Origin: CAVPJW01 sp963705525
GTDB lineage: Bacteria; Acidobacteriota; Vicinamibacteria; Vicinamibacterales; CAVPJW01
Assembly: GCA_963705525.1 (NCBI GenBank)
Contig: CAVPJW010000004.1
Location: forward strand, 310,001 to 374,000
Length of the DNA stretch: 64,000 bases
Direction of reading: 5' to 3'
In this document: one piece after another, positions 32,771-42,702 of the stretch
Numbering within the stretch: position 1 is the stretch's first letter
Layout: each line of letters starts with the position of its first letter
Made by a program: the position numbers and the translations under genes
The notes under the pieces: generated by a model
The model's database searches: none
Told to the model about the DNA's origin: nothing
What the model saw: the letters and a program-made list of their open reading frames with translations, nothing else

Positions 32771-35700
32771 ATGCACCCACGACTTCGCCTTCAGCAGCAC
32801 GCTCCGCTTGCCTTCGTTGCGATCCTGGCTTGCCTCCTCGGTGGTTCGGAGCTTCGCTCGCAAGTGCCATCGGCCGCCTTTCGCGTGGTCAATCCGCGAA
32901 CGGAATTTCTCGAGGCGCCCCTCGGGCTCGACGAGCGACAGCCACGACTCAGCTGGGAGCTCGCCTCGTCGAGGCGCGGTGAAAAGCAATCGGCGTATCG
33001 CATCCAGGTGGCCACATCCAAAGCCGCGCTCGATGCCGGCCGCGCCGACCTCTGGGACACCGGTATCGTGGCCTCGGATCGAACGACCAGCATCGCCTAC
33101 AACGGCAAGCGACTCGCGAGCCGGCAGCGCGCTGTCTGGCGCATCACGGCGTGGAATCGCGACAAGACGGCGACTGCCTACGCCGACTCGTCGTGGGAGT
33201 CGGGTCTTCCCGACGAAGAATGGAAGGCTGACTGGATTGGATTGGCCACGCACGATGTGTCGGAGGTTCGCGAGCGCCTGAGCCGCGCGGCGCTGGATCT
33301 GGGCGCCCTGGAACGAAACGGCCGCGCAGCCGTATCCGCAGCGCGGATTTTTCCGGATGACCATCGATGTGCCTGCCGAAACCATCGCGCGCGCGAGTCT
33401 CCTCATCACTGGCGACGGCGAGTTCATCGCGAAGCTGAATGGCGCGGATCTCGTGATGCCCGAAGCCTACCGGCGAGACTGGACGCACGTGTCGGATGTC
33501 GATGTCTCGACACTGCTGGCGGCCGGCAGGAACGTGCTCGCGGTCGGCGTGACCAACAACGAGGCGAGCGCGGGTCTCCTCGTGCAGTTGCGCGTGCAGT
33601 TCGCATCGGGGTCCACCCGGGACTGGAGCGCAGCCGGTGACTGGCGAGCCTCGACCTCACAGCCTGCCGACTCGTGGACCGCAAAAGACTTCGACGATGG
33701 CGCGTGGCAGAACACGGTGAGCGTGGGTCGATATGGCGAAAAACCCTGGGGGGAATTGACGCTGCCCGACTCCCCTTCTCCGAGTCCGTATCTCCGAAAG
33801 GCGTTTCGCATTGCGAAGCCTGTGCGCCGGGCGCGCGTGTACGCAACGGCTCTCGGTGTCTACGAGTTGCATTTGAACGGCGCGCTGGCGAGCACCGATC
33901 TGTTCGCACCGGGGTGGACGGACTATCGCAAGCGCATCCAGTATCAGACCTACGACGCCACATCGCTCCTCAAGACGGGCGACAACGTCATCGGCGTCGT
34001 CCTCGGCGACGGCTGGTACGCGGGCGCCATTGGCTGGGAACTGCAGCGTCACCACTACGGACCGTACCCGCTCGGCTTCCGCGCCGAGCTTCACGTCGAT
34101 TACACGGACGGCACGACTGACGTGATCCGGACTGACGAAACGTGGAAGGGCGCGTCCGGCCCCATCATGATGTCCGATCCCCTCGCGGGCGAAATCTACG
34201 ACGCACGCAAGGAGCTCACTGGCTGGAGCGCGCCGAGGTTCGACGATGCGAGCTGGAAGATGGTGGAGCGCGTGTCACCTCCCGGGGCGCCGGTCGTCGC
34301 GCAGGCATCGCAACCGGTTCGGCGCATGCTGGAGCTCCCGGCGAAACAGATCGCCGAGCCGCAGCCGGGCACCTACATCTTCGATCTCGGCCAGAACATG
34401 GTGGGCTGGGTGCGGCTCAAGGTCGATGCGCCGTCAGGCACGGCCGTCCGTCTGCGGTTCGCGGAGATGCTGCAGCCCAACGGCACGATCTACACAGAGA
34501 ACCTCCGGCTCGCGAAAGCGACTGACACGTACATCGCGCGCGGCGGCGGCCAGGAAACCTTCGAGCCGCATTTCACATTCCACGGTTTTCGCTACGTCGA
34601 GGTGACGGGCTATCCGGGCAGGCCTTCGCTCGACGCGATCACCGGCATCGTCATTCATTCGGCCACGCCCGAAGCGGGCACGTTCGAGACGTCGTCCGCG
34701 ATGGTCAACCAGCTGCAGCACAACATCGTCTGGGGCCAGCGCGGCAACTTCCTGTCGATTCCGACCGACTGCCCTCAGCGGGACGAGCGGCTCGGCTGGA
34801 TGGGCGACGCGGAGATCTTCGCGCGCACGGCATGCTTCAACATGGACGTCGCGGCCTTCTTCACCAAATGGGTGCAGGATGTCGAAGACGGCCAGTCCGT
34901 CGAGGGCGGATTCCCTGACGTCGCGCCACGCCTGGTCGCGACGAACAACGCGGCGCCTGCCTGGGGTGACGCCGGCGTGATCGTGCCGTGGACGATGTTC
35001 ACGTGTTATGAAGACCGGCGGATGCTCGAGCGCCACTATGACGCGATGCAGAAATGGATTGCGTACATTCAACGCGCCAATCCTGACCTGCTCTGGCGGA
35101 GCCATCGGAACAACGACTACGGCGACTGGGTATCGATTGAGTCCGACACGCCGAAGGACGTGCTGGCGACGGCATTTTTCGCGCAGAGTGCACGGCTCGT
35201 CGGTCGTGCCGCCCATGCCATTGGCCGCGAGAGCGACGCCGCGTATTACGAGTCGCTCTTTCAGAAGATCAAGACGGCCTTCAATAACGCCTATGTGGAC
35301 GCCGAGGGACACGTCGAAGGGCGGACGCAGACGTCCTACACGCTCGCGCTCGAATTCGACCTCCTGCCCGACGACAAACGAGCGGCGGCGGTCGGCCACC
35401 TCGTCGCGGCGGTGGACGAAAAGAACGGCCACCTCTCCACCGGTTTTGTCGGGGTTCGCCACCTGTTGCCCGCCCTGACCCACGGAGGGCGGCTCGACGT
35501 GGCCTACCAGCTCCTCAACAACGATACGTTCCCTTCGTGGGGCTATTCGATCAAGAACGGCGCGACGACGATCTGGGAGCGCTGGGACGGCTGGACCGAC
35601 ACGAAGGGCTTCCAGACGCCGACGATGAATTCGTTCAATCACTACTCATTCGGGTCGGTCGGCGAGTGGCTGTACCGCGTGGTCGCCGGCATCGATACCG

Positions 35701-36026
35701 ATCCGGACACACCCGGCTATCGGCGCATCGTGATTCACCCGCGCCCGGGCGGTGGGCTGACGTTCGCTCGCGCGACCTATCGCTCGATCCGAGGGCCGAT
35801 CGCGAGCGGATGGAAGAAGGCCGGCGACCAGTTCGAGCTCGACGTGGAGCTGCCGGCCAACACGACCGGCACCGTCTACGTGCCGGCCGCGCATGGCTCA
35901 GCCGTCCAGGAGTCCGGACAGCCAGCCGCGGAGTCGCAAGGGGTGAAGTTTGTGCGGTGGGCCGACGGGTTCGCGGTGTACGAAGTGGGATCGGGCAGTT
36001 ATCATTTTCGTTCGGTTGTGGAGTAG
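32771..36026 (+). CDS. alpha-L-rhamnosidase, GH78 (frameshifted)
   Basis: This is an inverting glycosidase releasing terminal L-rhamnose from plant glycosides or rhamnogalacturonan side chains, about 1084 residues. It has a signal-like start (LAFVAILACLLGGSELRSQV), an N-terminal Bac_rhamnosid_N region (FLEAPLGLDERQPRLSWELA), jelly-roll carbohydrate-binding domains, and the (alpha/alpha)6 catalytic barrel beginning near IPTDCPQRDERLGWMGDAEI, which holds the conserved acidic residues. GATTIWERWDGWTDTKGF and the C-terminal PRPGGGLTFARATYRSIRGP complete it. The frame breaks at 33282-33290: after WKADWIGL..., the continuation RWIWAPWNETAAQPYPQRGF lies one frame over. One surplus base there explains it. 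GMC oxidoreductase follows after 5 bases. Confidence 0.85.
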
Positions 36027-36031
36027 TCCAG

Positions 36032-37685
36032 ATGCAGATCATCGACTCCAGGAAGGTCTACCCGGTCATCGTCATCGGCAGCGGCGCTTCGGGCGGCATG
36101 GCCGCGTGGAACCTCACGAGGAAAGGTGTTGAGGTGCTGCTGCTCGATGCGGGCGGCAAGTTCGACCGGAAGGATTTCTGGACGCACGTCAGGCCCTGGC
36201 AGGCGCGCGAGCGGGGCGCCCGAGGCGAGAAGCCCGTCGACTTCTTTCTCGACGTCAAGGAGCAGCCCTACCTGACGCCCGAGGATCGTCCTTTCGATCT
36301 CGTGCGCGTGTGGGGACATGGCGGCAAGACCAACGCGTGGGGTCGCGTCAGCCTGCGCTACTCGGAGATGGACATGAAGGCCGCCGATCGCGATGGCTGG
36401 GAGATCCCGTGGCCGATTTCCTACAACGACCTCGCGCCGTACTACGACCAGGTCGATCAGCTCATCGGGGTCTGCGGCGGAACGGACGATTCCGAGGTGC
36501 TGCCGGGGAGTAAGTTCCATCAACCGCCTCCCGGACCCCGCTGCGGCGAGCGACTGCTGCAGAAGGGCGCCGCGAAAGTCGGCATTCCGATGGTCGCCGG
36601 ACGGCGCGCGAACATGACGCGCCCGACGCGCGGCTTTCCGGCGTGTCACTACTGCGGTAATTGCGGAGTGGGCTGCGACACGGCGTCGTTCTTCAACTCC
36701 GCCGACCACCTTCTCCCTTTCGCGCTCGAGACGAAGAAGCTCGAGATTCGATCGAACGCCGTCGCCGCGCGGATTCTCGTCGACGACAAGGGGTTGGCCA
36801 ACGGGGTGCAGTACTTCGATCGCGCGAGCGGCGCCGAGCAACGCGTCTACGGCAAGGTTATCGTCGTCGGCGCGAGCTGCGTCGACTCGACCCGCATCCT
36901 GCTCAATTCGAAGTCCGAGAAGTATCCCAATGGCATCGGCAACGGCTCGGACGTCATCGGCCGCTACCTGTGCGAGCAGATTCGCCTCAACGCGAAGGGA
37001 TATTTTCCTCAGCTCGTCGGAACGCCGACGCGAAACGACCGCGGCATCGGCGGCGAGCATCTGTACATGCCACGATTCAACCATCGGCCGGACAGGAAGC
37101 GCGACTACCTCCGCGGCTTCGGCGCCCAGTTCTGGAACACCGGCGCGGCCGTCGAACGGCGCGCACCCGGGCAGCGAGCTCATACCGGGATTCGGCGTCG
37201 AGCTCAAGCGGGAGATCAAGCGACGCCATCCGGCATGGTTCGAGATCCATCCGTTCGGCGAAGTCCTGCCCTACAAGGACAACCGGATTACCGTTGACGA
37301 GTCGAAGACGGACCGCTACGGCGTGCCTCTCCTCAAGATCGACTACCAGATTCACGAGAACGAACAGAAGATGGCCGTGCACATGGCCGACACGATCGAG
37401 GAGATCGTCACATCTGCCGGCGGAGTGCTCGTCGACTATCACCGCGGAGAACTCGACAAAATGGGATCCGCGATTCACGAGCACGGAACGTGCCGCATGG
37501 GCGCCGATCCGAAAAGGTCTGCGCTCAACGCCTTCAACCAGATGCACGAGGTGAAGAACGTCTTCGTCGTCGATGGATCGGCGTTCCCCAATGCGAGCGA
37601 GAAGAACCCGACGCTGACGATCCTGTCGATGGCGTGGAGGGCGAGCGATTATCTGGCGGAGGAGATGAAGAAAGGGAATCTGTGA
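36032..37685 (+). CDS. GMC-family oxidoreductase (glycoside 3-dehydrogenase-like; frameshifted)
   Basis: This is an FAD-dependent sugar dehydrogenase of about 550 residues. The Rossmann motif VIVIGSGASGGMAAWNL opens the protein. RVWGHGGKTNAWGRVSLRYS and the Cys cluster CHYCGNCGVGCDTASFF follow, and the C-terminal GTCRMG plus ASEKNPTLTILSMAWRASDY hold the H/N active-site pair. The frame breaks at 37160-37172 in ERRAPG / GSELIPGFGVELK; one surplus base explains it. It lies directly after the rhamnosidase and before the Tat-exported small subunit, the usual pair for glucoside 3-dehydrogenase or gluconate-2-dehydrogenase-like complexes. It probably oxidises a glycoside at C3, exported with its partner. 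Confidence 0.85.
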
Positions 37686-37701
37686 CAATCTGCGACGCTT
37701 G

Positions 37702-37725
37702 AGTTCTTAGTTCTTGGTTCTTAGT
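37702..37725 (-). repeat. heptamer tandem repeat (minus-strand AAGAAC units)
   Basis: On the plus strand the units read AGTTCTT, AGTTCTT, GGTTCTT, AGT. The complement gives the same AAGAAC(C/T) heptamers as at 2161 and 3984. The tract fills the gap between the GMC gene and the small-subunit gene. Confidence 0.8.
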
Positions 37726-37777
37726 CTCAGTTGATAACTGACAAGCCGATGAGCTAATACCCGCGAGTGAGACCCAT

Positions 37778-38377
37778 ATGACCCTAAATCGACGCGAAGC
37801 CGTCAAGAGAATCGTCACCGGCGGGATCGGTGCAGCCGCGCTGCCGCTCTGGTGCGACACGTTGAGCGCGTTTGCGGCCCAGCATGCCGACGAGGTGCAT
37901 GCGTCGCTCGCGTCGTTCGCACCTGGCACATGGGCGCCCACTGTGCTCACACCCCACCAGAACGACACCGTCATCGTCCTGAGCGAGCTCATCATTCCGC
38001 TGACCGAGACGCCGGGAGCGAAGGCCGCGCTCGTCAATCAGTTCATCGACTCGGTGCTCGAGAAGGGCGACAAGGAGACGCGCGCCGAGTTTCTCGGCGG
38101 GCTCGACTGGCTCGACGCGCACAGCAAGGGAACGTCGGGCAAGGACTTCGTGTCGCTGTCGGGCAGCGAGCAGCAGGCGCTCCTGATGCCGATTGCCAAG
38201 GCGGTCGATGCAGGCGCGAGCAAAGATCAGGGAGCCCAGTTCTTCCAGGCCATGAAATCGCTCACGATCGCCGGCTACTACTCGTCGGAGATCGGCATGA
38301 TGCAGGAGCTGGGCGACGATGGCCAGATGTTCCTGCTCGAGTTCAAGGGATGCACCCATCCCGAACACCAGGTGTGA
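37778..38377 (+). CDS. gluconate 2-dehydrogenase subunit 3-like, Tat-exported
   Basis: This is a 199-residue small subunit of GMC-type sugar dehydrogenases. The N-terminus NRREAVKRIVTGGIGAAALP is a twin-arginine signal carrying the complex to the periplasm. The domain starts LTPHQNDTVIVLSELIIPLT, the family hallmark, and ends with ELGDDGQMFLLEFKGCTHPE. It lies 92 bases after the GMC gene. A C-terminal fragment of a close relative lies at 45616-45698 before the DUF1080 gene. This subunit is analogous to LacC of the Caulobacter glucoside 3-dehydrogenase; no cytochrome subunit is visible nearby. Confidence 0.87.
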   Translation: MTLNRREAVKRIVTGGIGAAALPLWCDTLSAFAAQHADEVHASLASFAPGTWAPTVLTPHQNDTVIVLSELIIPLTETPGAKAALVNQFIDSVLEKGDKETRAEFLGGLDWLDAHSKGTSGKDFVSLSGSEQQALLMPIAKAVDAGASKDQGAQFFQAMKSLTIAGYYSSEIGMMQELGDDGQMFLLEFKGCTHPEHQV

Positions 38378-38432
38378 ATGGAGGCCGTCGTTCTGAATCG
38401 CCGACCGGAAGGGTAAGGTGATCGAAGAGGCA

Positions 38433-38462
38433 GGTAGATCGCCGGAGCACCGGCGATCTACC
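38433..38462. terminator. perfect 13-base hairpin between convergent genes
   Basis: GGTAGATCGCCGG (38433-38445) and its exact complement (38450-38462) are separated by a 4-base loop AGCA. It lies between the plus-strand dehydrogenase subunit gene (stop 38377) and a minus-strand gene (stop 38495). It most likely ends transcription from both sides. Confidence 0.7.
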
Positions 38463-38494
38463 ACGCTGTCTCTGATGTGAGGAAGAGACGAGGA

Positions 38495-38845
38495 CTACTT
38501 CGCGGATTGGATTTCGATCTTCGTTGCTGTATTCACGCTGCCCTCGGCCGTGTAGCTGACCGTGACTTGCGCTCCGCTCTTCGTAGCGAGGCCTGCGACG
38601 TCTTTCTCGCCGCCAACGACTTCCGTTTGATCGGTGTACGCAAACTGCATCTCGGTGCCGTCTGCAGTCTTGATTGCGAGCGTCTTCGCATCGGAATCGA
38701 CGCGCAGAAGCTCTCCGCTCGCCGATACGGCGTTATGAGAAGCCTGACGGGCAGGTTCCTGAGCCGCCTGAGCTGTCAAGCCGGGTGTGGTCGAAACAAT
38801 CGTCGCGGCCACAAGAAGAACACCAAACCATCGAGCACTCTGCAT
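38495..38845 (-). CDS. exported small hypothetical protein
   Basis: This is a 116-residue protein with a signal peptide (MQSARWFGVLLVAATIVSTT, cleavage after TAQA). The mature part is a small beta domain: SASGELLRVDSDAKTLAIKT, DGTEMQFAYTDQTEVVGGEK and VTVSYTAEGSVNTATKIEIQ. This copper-/heavy-metal-independent DUF5666-like single OB-type fold occurs often in Acidobacteriota. ATG 38845 is decided by CGGGAGGAACTAGCT. No role is assigned. Confidence 0.72.
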   Translation of the reverse strand: MQSARWFGVLLVAATIVSTTPGLTAQAAQEPARQASHNAVSASGELLRVDSDAKTLAIKTADGTEMQFAYTDQTEVVGGEKDVAGLATKSGAQVTVSYTAEGSVNTATKIEIQSAK

Positions 38846-39213
38846 AGCTAGTTCCTCCCGCCCGTCAGAGTGCAAAGAGCGTGTCAGTTGATGCAGGCGC
38901 GCTAACTCGCTGAAGTGATGGAGCATGCCGAAAATCGGCGGACGAGCTGGATATTTTCGGAGTCGTACAATCGAGTAAGTCTTGCCGTGCGATGTGTCAA
39001 CCTTTCCGACACGCGCACGAAGCCTACCGTGCTACACTACGATCTCCTCACGATCGTCGGAGCGACCCTATCAACTGTTTTCAGCTCAGCTGGCGCATCC
39101 CACCGAATGCGGCGCGGTAGTTTCTCGCCGCCGGCCCACGGATCAGTCGGAGATGTCGCACCATCCCGGGCGGTGAGATCTGTTCGCCCGCATTCTCGAC
39201 TCATGCACGTCAA
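38846..39213. other. intergenic stretch, no supported gene
   Basis: These 368 bases separate divergent genes. Frames on the plus strand show no recognisable product. The sequence CTACACTACGATCTCC near 39034 could hold a -10 box for the metalloprotease gene, but spacing to its ATG is long. Nothing else is seen. Confidence 0.4.
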
Positions 39214-39825
39214 ATGAGAATCCCTCCGCGGTCCTGCAATTCCCGTCCGGTCGATCGGGTCAACCAGCAGACAGCAGCCGTTCGAACTCTTCGAATCGTC
39301 TTGATGTGCCTGCCGGTTTGCCTTGGCTCGTTTCCCTCTCCAGTGCTCGCAAGCGGCGCCTCAAATGCGGCTCCCGCCGGTACGACACGTCGGGGGGCCA
39401 GAGGCGTCGGGCTCGACACCGTCGCAATTCAGGCGATCGTCGATGATTTTCGGGCGCGTTTGGCCATCCCCAACGAAGTTCAGGTAGCCATCATCCCCAA
39501 GAACCCACGCGTCGTCTCGGTGGAGCCGCTGAGAGACCGGACCGGTCCCTTTCAGCTGGCATTGGAAGATGGTTTTCTCGATATGCTGAGTGAAGACGAG
39601 CTCAGGGCCGCGATCGCTCACGAGCTTGGCCACGTCTGGATCTTCACGCACCATCCCTACCTGCAGACCGAACGATTGGCGAACCGGGTTGCGCTGCGCC
39701 TCGTCAGCAGGGACAGCCTGGGGCCCGTCTACGAGAAGATGTGGAAACGGATGGGTACCACGGGTGACCTGACTCAGTTTCTGGGCGCCAAGCCAGAGCC
39801 AACTGCTTCGCTTTCCGCACGCTAA
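39214..39825 (+). CDS. exported M48-like zinc metalloprotease
   Basis: This is a protein of up to 203 residues. A hydrophobic signal segment (TLRIVLMCLPVCLGSFPSPV, about 25-44) is followed by a minimal metallopeptidase domain with AAIAHELGHVWIFTHHPYL (zinc motif HELGH, about 136-140) and a third-ligand glutamate in TERLANRVALRL. That is short for M48 proteins. It may be a single-domain M48 relative trimmed to its catalytic core, acting in the periplasm on misfolded proteins or peptides. There is no neighbour in an operon. Confidence 0.75.
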   Translation: MRIPPRSCNSRPVDRVNQQTAAVRTLRIVLMCLPVCLGSFPSPVLASGASNAAPAGTTRRGARGVGLDTVAIQAIVDDFRARLAIPNEVQVAIIPKNPRVVSVEPLRDRTGPFQLALEDGFLDMLSEDELRAAIAHELGHVWIFTHHPYLQTERLANRVALRLVSRDSLGPVYEKMWKRMGTTGDLTQFLGAKPEPTASLSAR

Positions 39826-39906
39826 CGGATAAAGTCCTCTCGATTTCATCTCAGCTGAGCCGAAGACGGCCTGGCACATCCGGGAGATCGGGCCAGCATT
39901 GCCGCG

Positions 39907-40959
39907 CTAGCTCACGAACACCATGACTTTCCGCGGTTTCACGTACACAAGGTCGCCCGACTGAATGTCGAGCCTTTCAAACTCGTCTCGTCCCAGCTCA
40001 GCGCGAATCGCCATACCGTCCCGGCTCGCAAGTTCCAGTCGGGCAACGGCCCCGGCTTTCAAAACCTGGTTCAACGTGGCCCAGAGCCCACCGCCTGTGT
40101 CCGTGCGACCAACCTCGAGTTCGTGCGGCCTGGTGTAGGCGGCCGCGGGGCGCGGGGCCGACTCGTTGAACACGGGGTACTCGACGGCTAGTGGACCAAC
40201 GAATCCGCGACCGGCCTCTACTCGACCATGAAACGTGTTGACCGTTCCCAGGAAGCTGATGACGAACGGCGATGCCGGTCGCTCGACGACATCGTCGGGA
40301 GTTCCCTCCTGCTCGATTACGCCATGATTCATGACCGCGACGCGATCGGCCAGCTCCAGCGCTTCCTCCTGATCGTGGGTGACGAACACACTGGTCAATT
40401 GGATCTCACGATGTAACCGGCGCAGCCACTTGCGTAGCTCCAGGCGAACCTTGGCATCCAGCGCGCCGAACGGTTCGTCGAGGAGCAGCACCTTGGGCTC
40501 GACCGCCAGCGCGCGCGCCAAAGCCACCCGCTGCCGCTGCCCGCCAGAGAGCTCGGAGGGCCGCCGATCGGCCATGAAGTCGAGCTGGACGAGATCGAGG
40601 AGCTGCCTCACGCGCTTCGAGATCTGGCCGTCGGAAAGGCGTCGACTTCGCGGTTGGACGCGCAGGCCAAAGGCGATGTTGTCGAACACCGTCATGTGTC
40701 GGAAGAGCGCATAGTGCTGAAACACGAAGCCCACGCCTCGATGTCGGGCGTTGCGATTGGTCGCGTCCTCACCCTCAAGGAGCACCGATCCGGAGTCTGC
40801 TGATTCGAGTCCCGCGATGATGCGAAGGAGCGTCGTCTTTCCGGAGCCCGACGGTCCGAGAAGGGCAACCAGCTCTCCCGAGCCGACCTGGAAGCTCACG
40901 TCGTTGAGCGCGACGAATCGGCCGAACGTCTTCGTCACATTGCGGACTTCGATTCCCAT
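39907..40959 (-). CDS. cysA: sulfate/thiosulfate ABC transporter, ATP-binding protein
   Basis: This 350-residue ATPase starts MGIEVRNVTKTFGRFVALND. Walker A GPSGSGKTT (about 35-43), Q-loop FVFQHYALFRHMTVFDNIAF (the family's Q-loop signature), ABC signature LSGGQRQRVALARAL, Walker B VLLLDEPFGALD and switch HDQ are all present. The C-terminal TOBE-like region ends with VYVKPRKVMVFVS. It is the last gene of a five-gene minus-strand operon. Its start lies inside the end of cysW (25-base overlap), which supports coupled translation. Confidence 0.92.
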   Translation of the reverse strand: MGIEVRNVTKTFGRFVALNDVSFQVGSGELVALLGPSGSGKTTLLRIIAGLESADSGSVLLEGEDATNRNARHRGVGFVFQHYALFRHMTVFDNIAFGLRVQPRSRRLSDGQISKRVRQLLDLVQLDFMADRRPSELSGGQRQRVALARALAVEPKVLLLDEPFGALDAKVRLELRKWLRRLHREIQLTSVFVTHDQEEALELADRVAVMNHGVIEQEGTPDDVVERPASPFVISFLGTVNTFHGRVEAGRGFVGPLAVEYPVFNESAPRPAAAYTRPHELEVGRTDTGGGLWATLNQVLKAGAVARLELASRDGMAIRAELGRDEFERLDIQSGDLVYVKPRKVMVFVS

Positions 40960-41870
40960 TTGTTCTCTCCGTTGACGACCATCGCACTCCGTCGATGCGC
41001 ACGCCGCTCGACGATGGCCTTGAGCACCAGGGTCACGAGCGCCAGGCCGGCGAGCAGCGAGGCGACCGCGAATGCAGCTTGAAAGTTGTATTCGTTGTAG
41101 AGAATCTCGACGTGCAGCGGCAGCGTATTGGTCAGACCCCTGATATGGCCTGAGACGACCGACACGGCACCGAACTCACCCATCGCCCGCGCCGTGGTCA
41201 AAATTGCGCCGTAGAGCAAGGCCCACTTGATGTTCGGCAGCGTGACGCGGAAGAAGGTTTGCAGGCCGCCGGCCCCGAGCACGCGCGCCGCCTCCTCTTC
41301 CTCCGGACCGGTGGCCTCCATGACGGGAATGATTTCGCGTGCCACGAATGGAAGCGACACGAAGACCGTGGCCAGCACGATGCCCGGCACGGCGAAGATC
41401 ACTTTGAAACCGTGATCGAGCATCCAGGGACCGGCAAACCCCTGCCGCCCGAAAAGGAGGACGAACACCATGCCGGAGATCACGGGCGAAACGGCAAAAG
41501 GAAGATCGATCAGCGTGATCAACAATTGTCGTCCGCGAAATTCGAACTTGCCAATGGCCCAACCTGCCGCAAGGCCAAACACCACGTTCGCCGGAACGGC
41601 GATGGCGGTCGCCAGCATCGTCAAGCGTAGAGCCGCAAGCGCATCAGGAGTCGTGACCGCGGCAACATAGGCGTTGAGCCCGTCGGCGAACGCCTCAGCA
41701 AAGACGACCCCGAGTGGAAACACCAGGAACACCGCGATGCCAATCAGCGCGATGGCCGTCAGAATCCATCGAACGACCTTCGGCTCCGTGAGATGCTCTT
41801 CGACCCTCTGGCGTGGCCCGACCGAAGCCGTCGGTGTTTCGAGAGTGAGGGTTGCGTCAGCTGGCGACAC
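40935..41870 (-). CDS. cysW: sulfate ABC transporter permease
   Basis: This is a permease of about 311 residues from GTG 41870 (VSPADATLTLETP). Six membrane helices and the EAA-loop motif (EEEEAARVLGAGGLQTFFRV) identify the inner-membrane channel subunit that contacts CysA. VVFAEAFADGLNAYVAAVT near the N-terminus is typical of CysW. The start is in the end of cysT (14-base overlap). A longer frame to 41918 exists but adds only cysteine-rich, unrelated sequence. Confidence 0.9.
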   Translation of the reverse strand: MSPADATLTLETPTASVGPRQRVEEHLTEPKVVRWILTAIALIGIAVFLVFPLGVVFAEAFADGLNAYVAAVTTPDALAALRLTMLATAIAVPANVVFGLAAGWAIGKFEFRGRQLLITLIDLPFAVSPVISGMVFVLLFGRQGFAGPWMLDHGFKVIFAVPGIVLATVFVSLPFVAREIIPVMEATGPEEEEAARVLGAGGLQTFFRVTLPNIKWALLYGAILTTARAMGEFGAVSVVSGHIRGLTNTLPLHVEILYNEYNFQAAFAVASLLAGLALVTLVLKAIVERRAHRRSAMVVNGENKWESKSAM

Positions 41871-42693
41871 GACGGCTGCTCCAGCTCTGCAGCGCGTTGA
41901 TGCAGAGCAACATCGCAAACGAAAGAAGCAGCATCACGAGCGCAATCGCCGTCGCGCCCGCGTAGTCATACTGCTCGAGTTTTGTGACGATCAGCAGTGG
42001 CGCTATCTCCGTCCGCATTGGCATATTGCCGGAGATGAACACGACTGAGCCGTACTCGCCGACGCCGCGCGCGAACGCCAGTGCGAATCCCGTCAACCAC
42101 GCCGGAACGAGGTACGGCAGGATGACCCGGACAAAGACCACGCCGCGATTGGCTCCGAGGCTCGTTGCAGCCTCTTCCAATTCGGGATCAAGATCCTGGA
42201 TGACCGGCTGCAGAGTGCGCACGACAAACGGCAGGCCGATGAAGATGAGGGCGACCGTCACCCCCAGCGGCGTGAAGGCCACATTGATTCCACGGCGGGC
42301 AAGGGGCTCCCCCAGCCATCCGTTTGGTGCGTAGATGGTGGTCAGCACGATGCCGGCGACGGCTGTCGGCAGCGCGAACGGCAAATCAATCAACGCATCG
42401 ACAATGCGTCGACCCGGGAACGAGTACCGCACGAGAACCCAGGCAAGCAGGAACCCGAAGAGCGCGTTCACCAGCGCGGCCACGAGTGAGGCGCCCAGGC
42501 TCAATCGATAGGATGCGACGACGCGAGGATCGCTGATCGTCGCCCAGAGAGCGGCCATTGTCATCGTGGCCGTTTTGGCCGGCAACGTCATGAGGGGGAC
42601 GATGACGATGAGGCCCAGGTACAGGAGCGTGAACGCGAGAGTGGGCCCAAAGCCTGGCAGAACGCGGCGACTATTCCGGCCGGTATTCTTCAT
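41857..42693 (-). CDS. cysT: sulfate ABC transporter permease
   Basis: This is a 278-residue permease starting MKNTGRNSRRVLPGFGPTLA. TLLYLGLIVIVPLMTLPAKT is the first helix. ALPTAVAGIVLTTIYAPNGW and the EAA-loop DPELEEAATSLGANRGVVFV follow in the order of CysT/CysU. The final helix ends ALQSWSSRRVAS. The start is ATG 42693, 9 bases after the binding-protein stop; an upstream TTG is not needed. It forms the heterodimeric membrane channel with CysW. Confidence 0.9.
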   Translation of the reverse strand: MKNTGRNSRRVLPGFGPTLAFTLLYLGLIVIVPLMTLPAKTATMTMAALWATISDPRVVASYRLSLGASLVAALVNALFGFLLAWVLVRYSFPGRRIVDALIDLPFALPTAVAGIVLTTIYAPNGWLGEPLARRGINVAFTPLGVTVALIFIGLPFVVRTLQPVIQDLDPELEEAATSLGANRGVVFVRVILPYLVPAWLTGFALAFARGVGEYGSVVFISGNMPMRTEIAPLLIVTKLEQYDYAGATAIALVMLLLSFAMLLCINALQSWSSRRVAS

Positions 42694-42702
42694 CGGTATC
42701 AA

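Noticed and set aside
33357..36026. Separate start of a second protein at ATG 33357
   Set aside because: The similarity to the rhamnosidase runs upstream through RWIWAPWNETAAQPYPQRGF in the same frame, so this is the rest of one frameshifted gene, not a new start.
36661..37554. 297-codon frame inside the GMC gene
   Set aside because: Out-of-frame shadow of the GMC coding sequence, arginine-rich.
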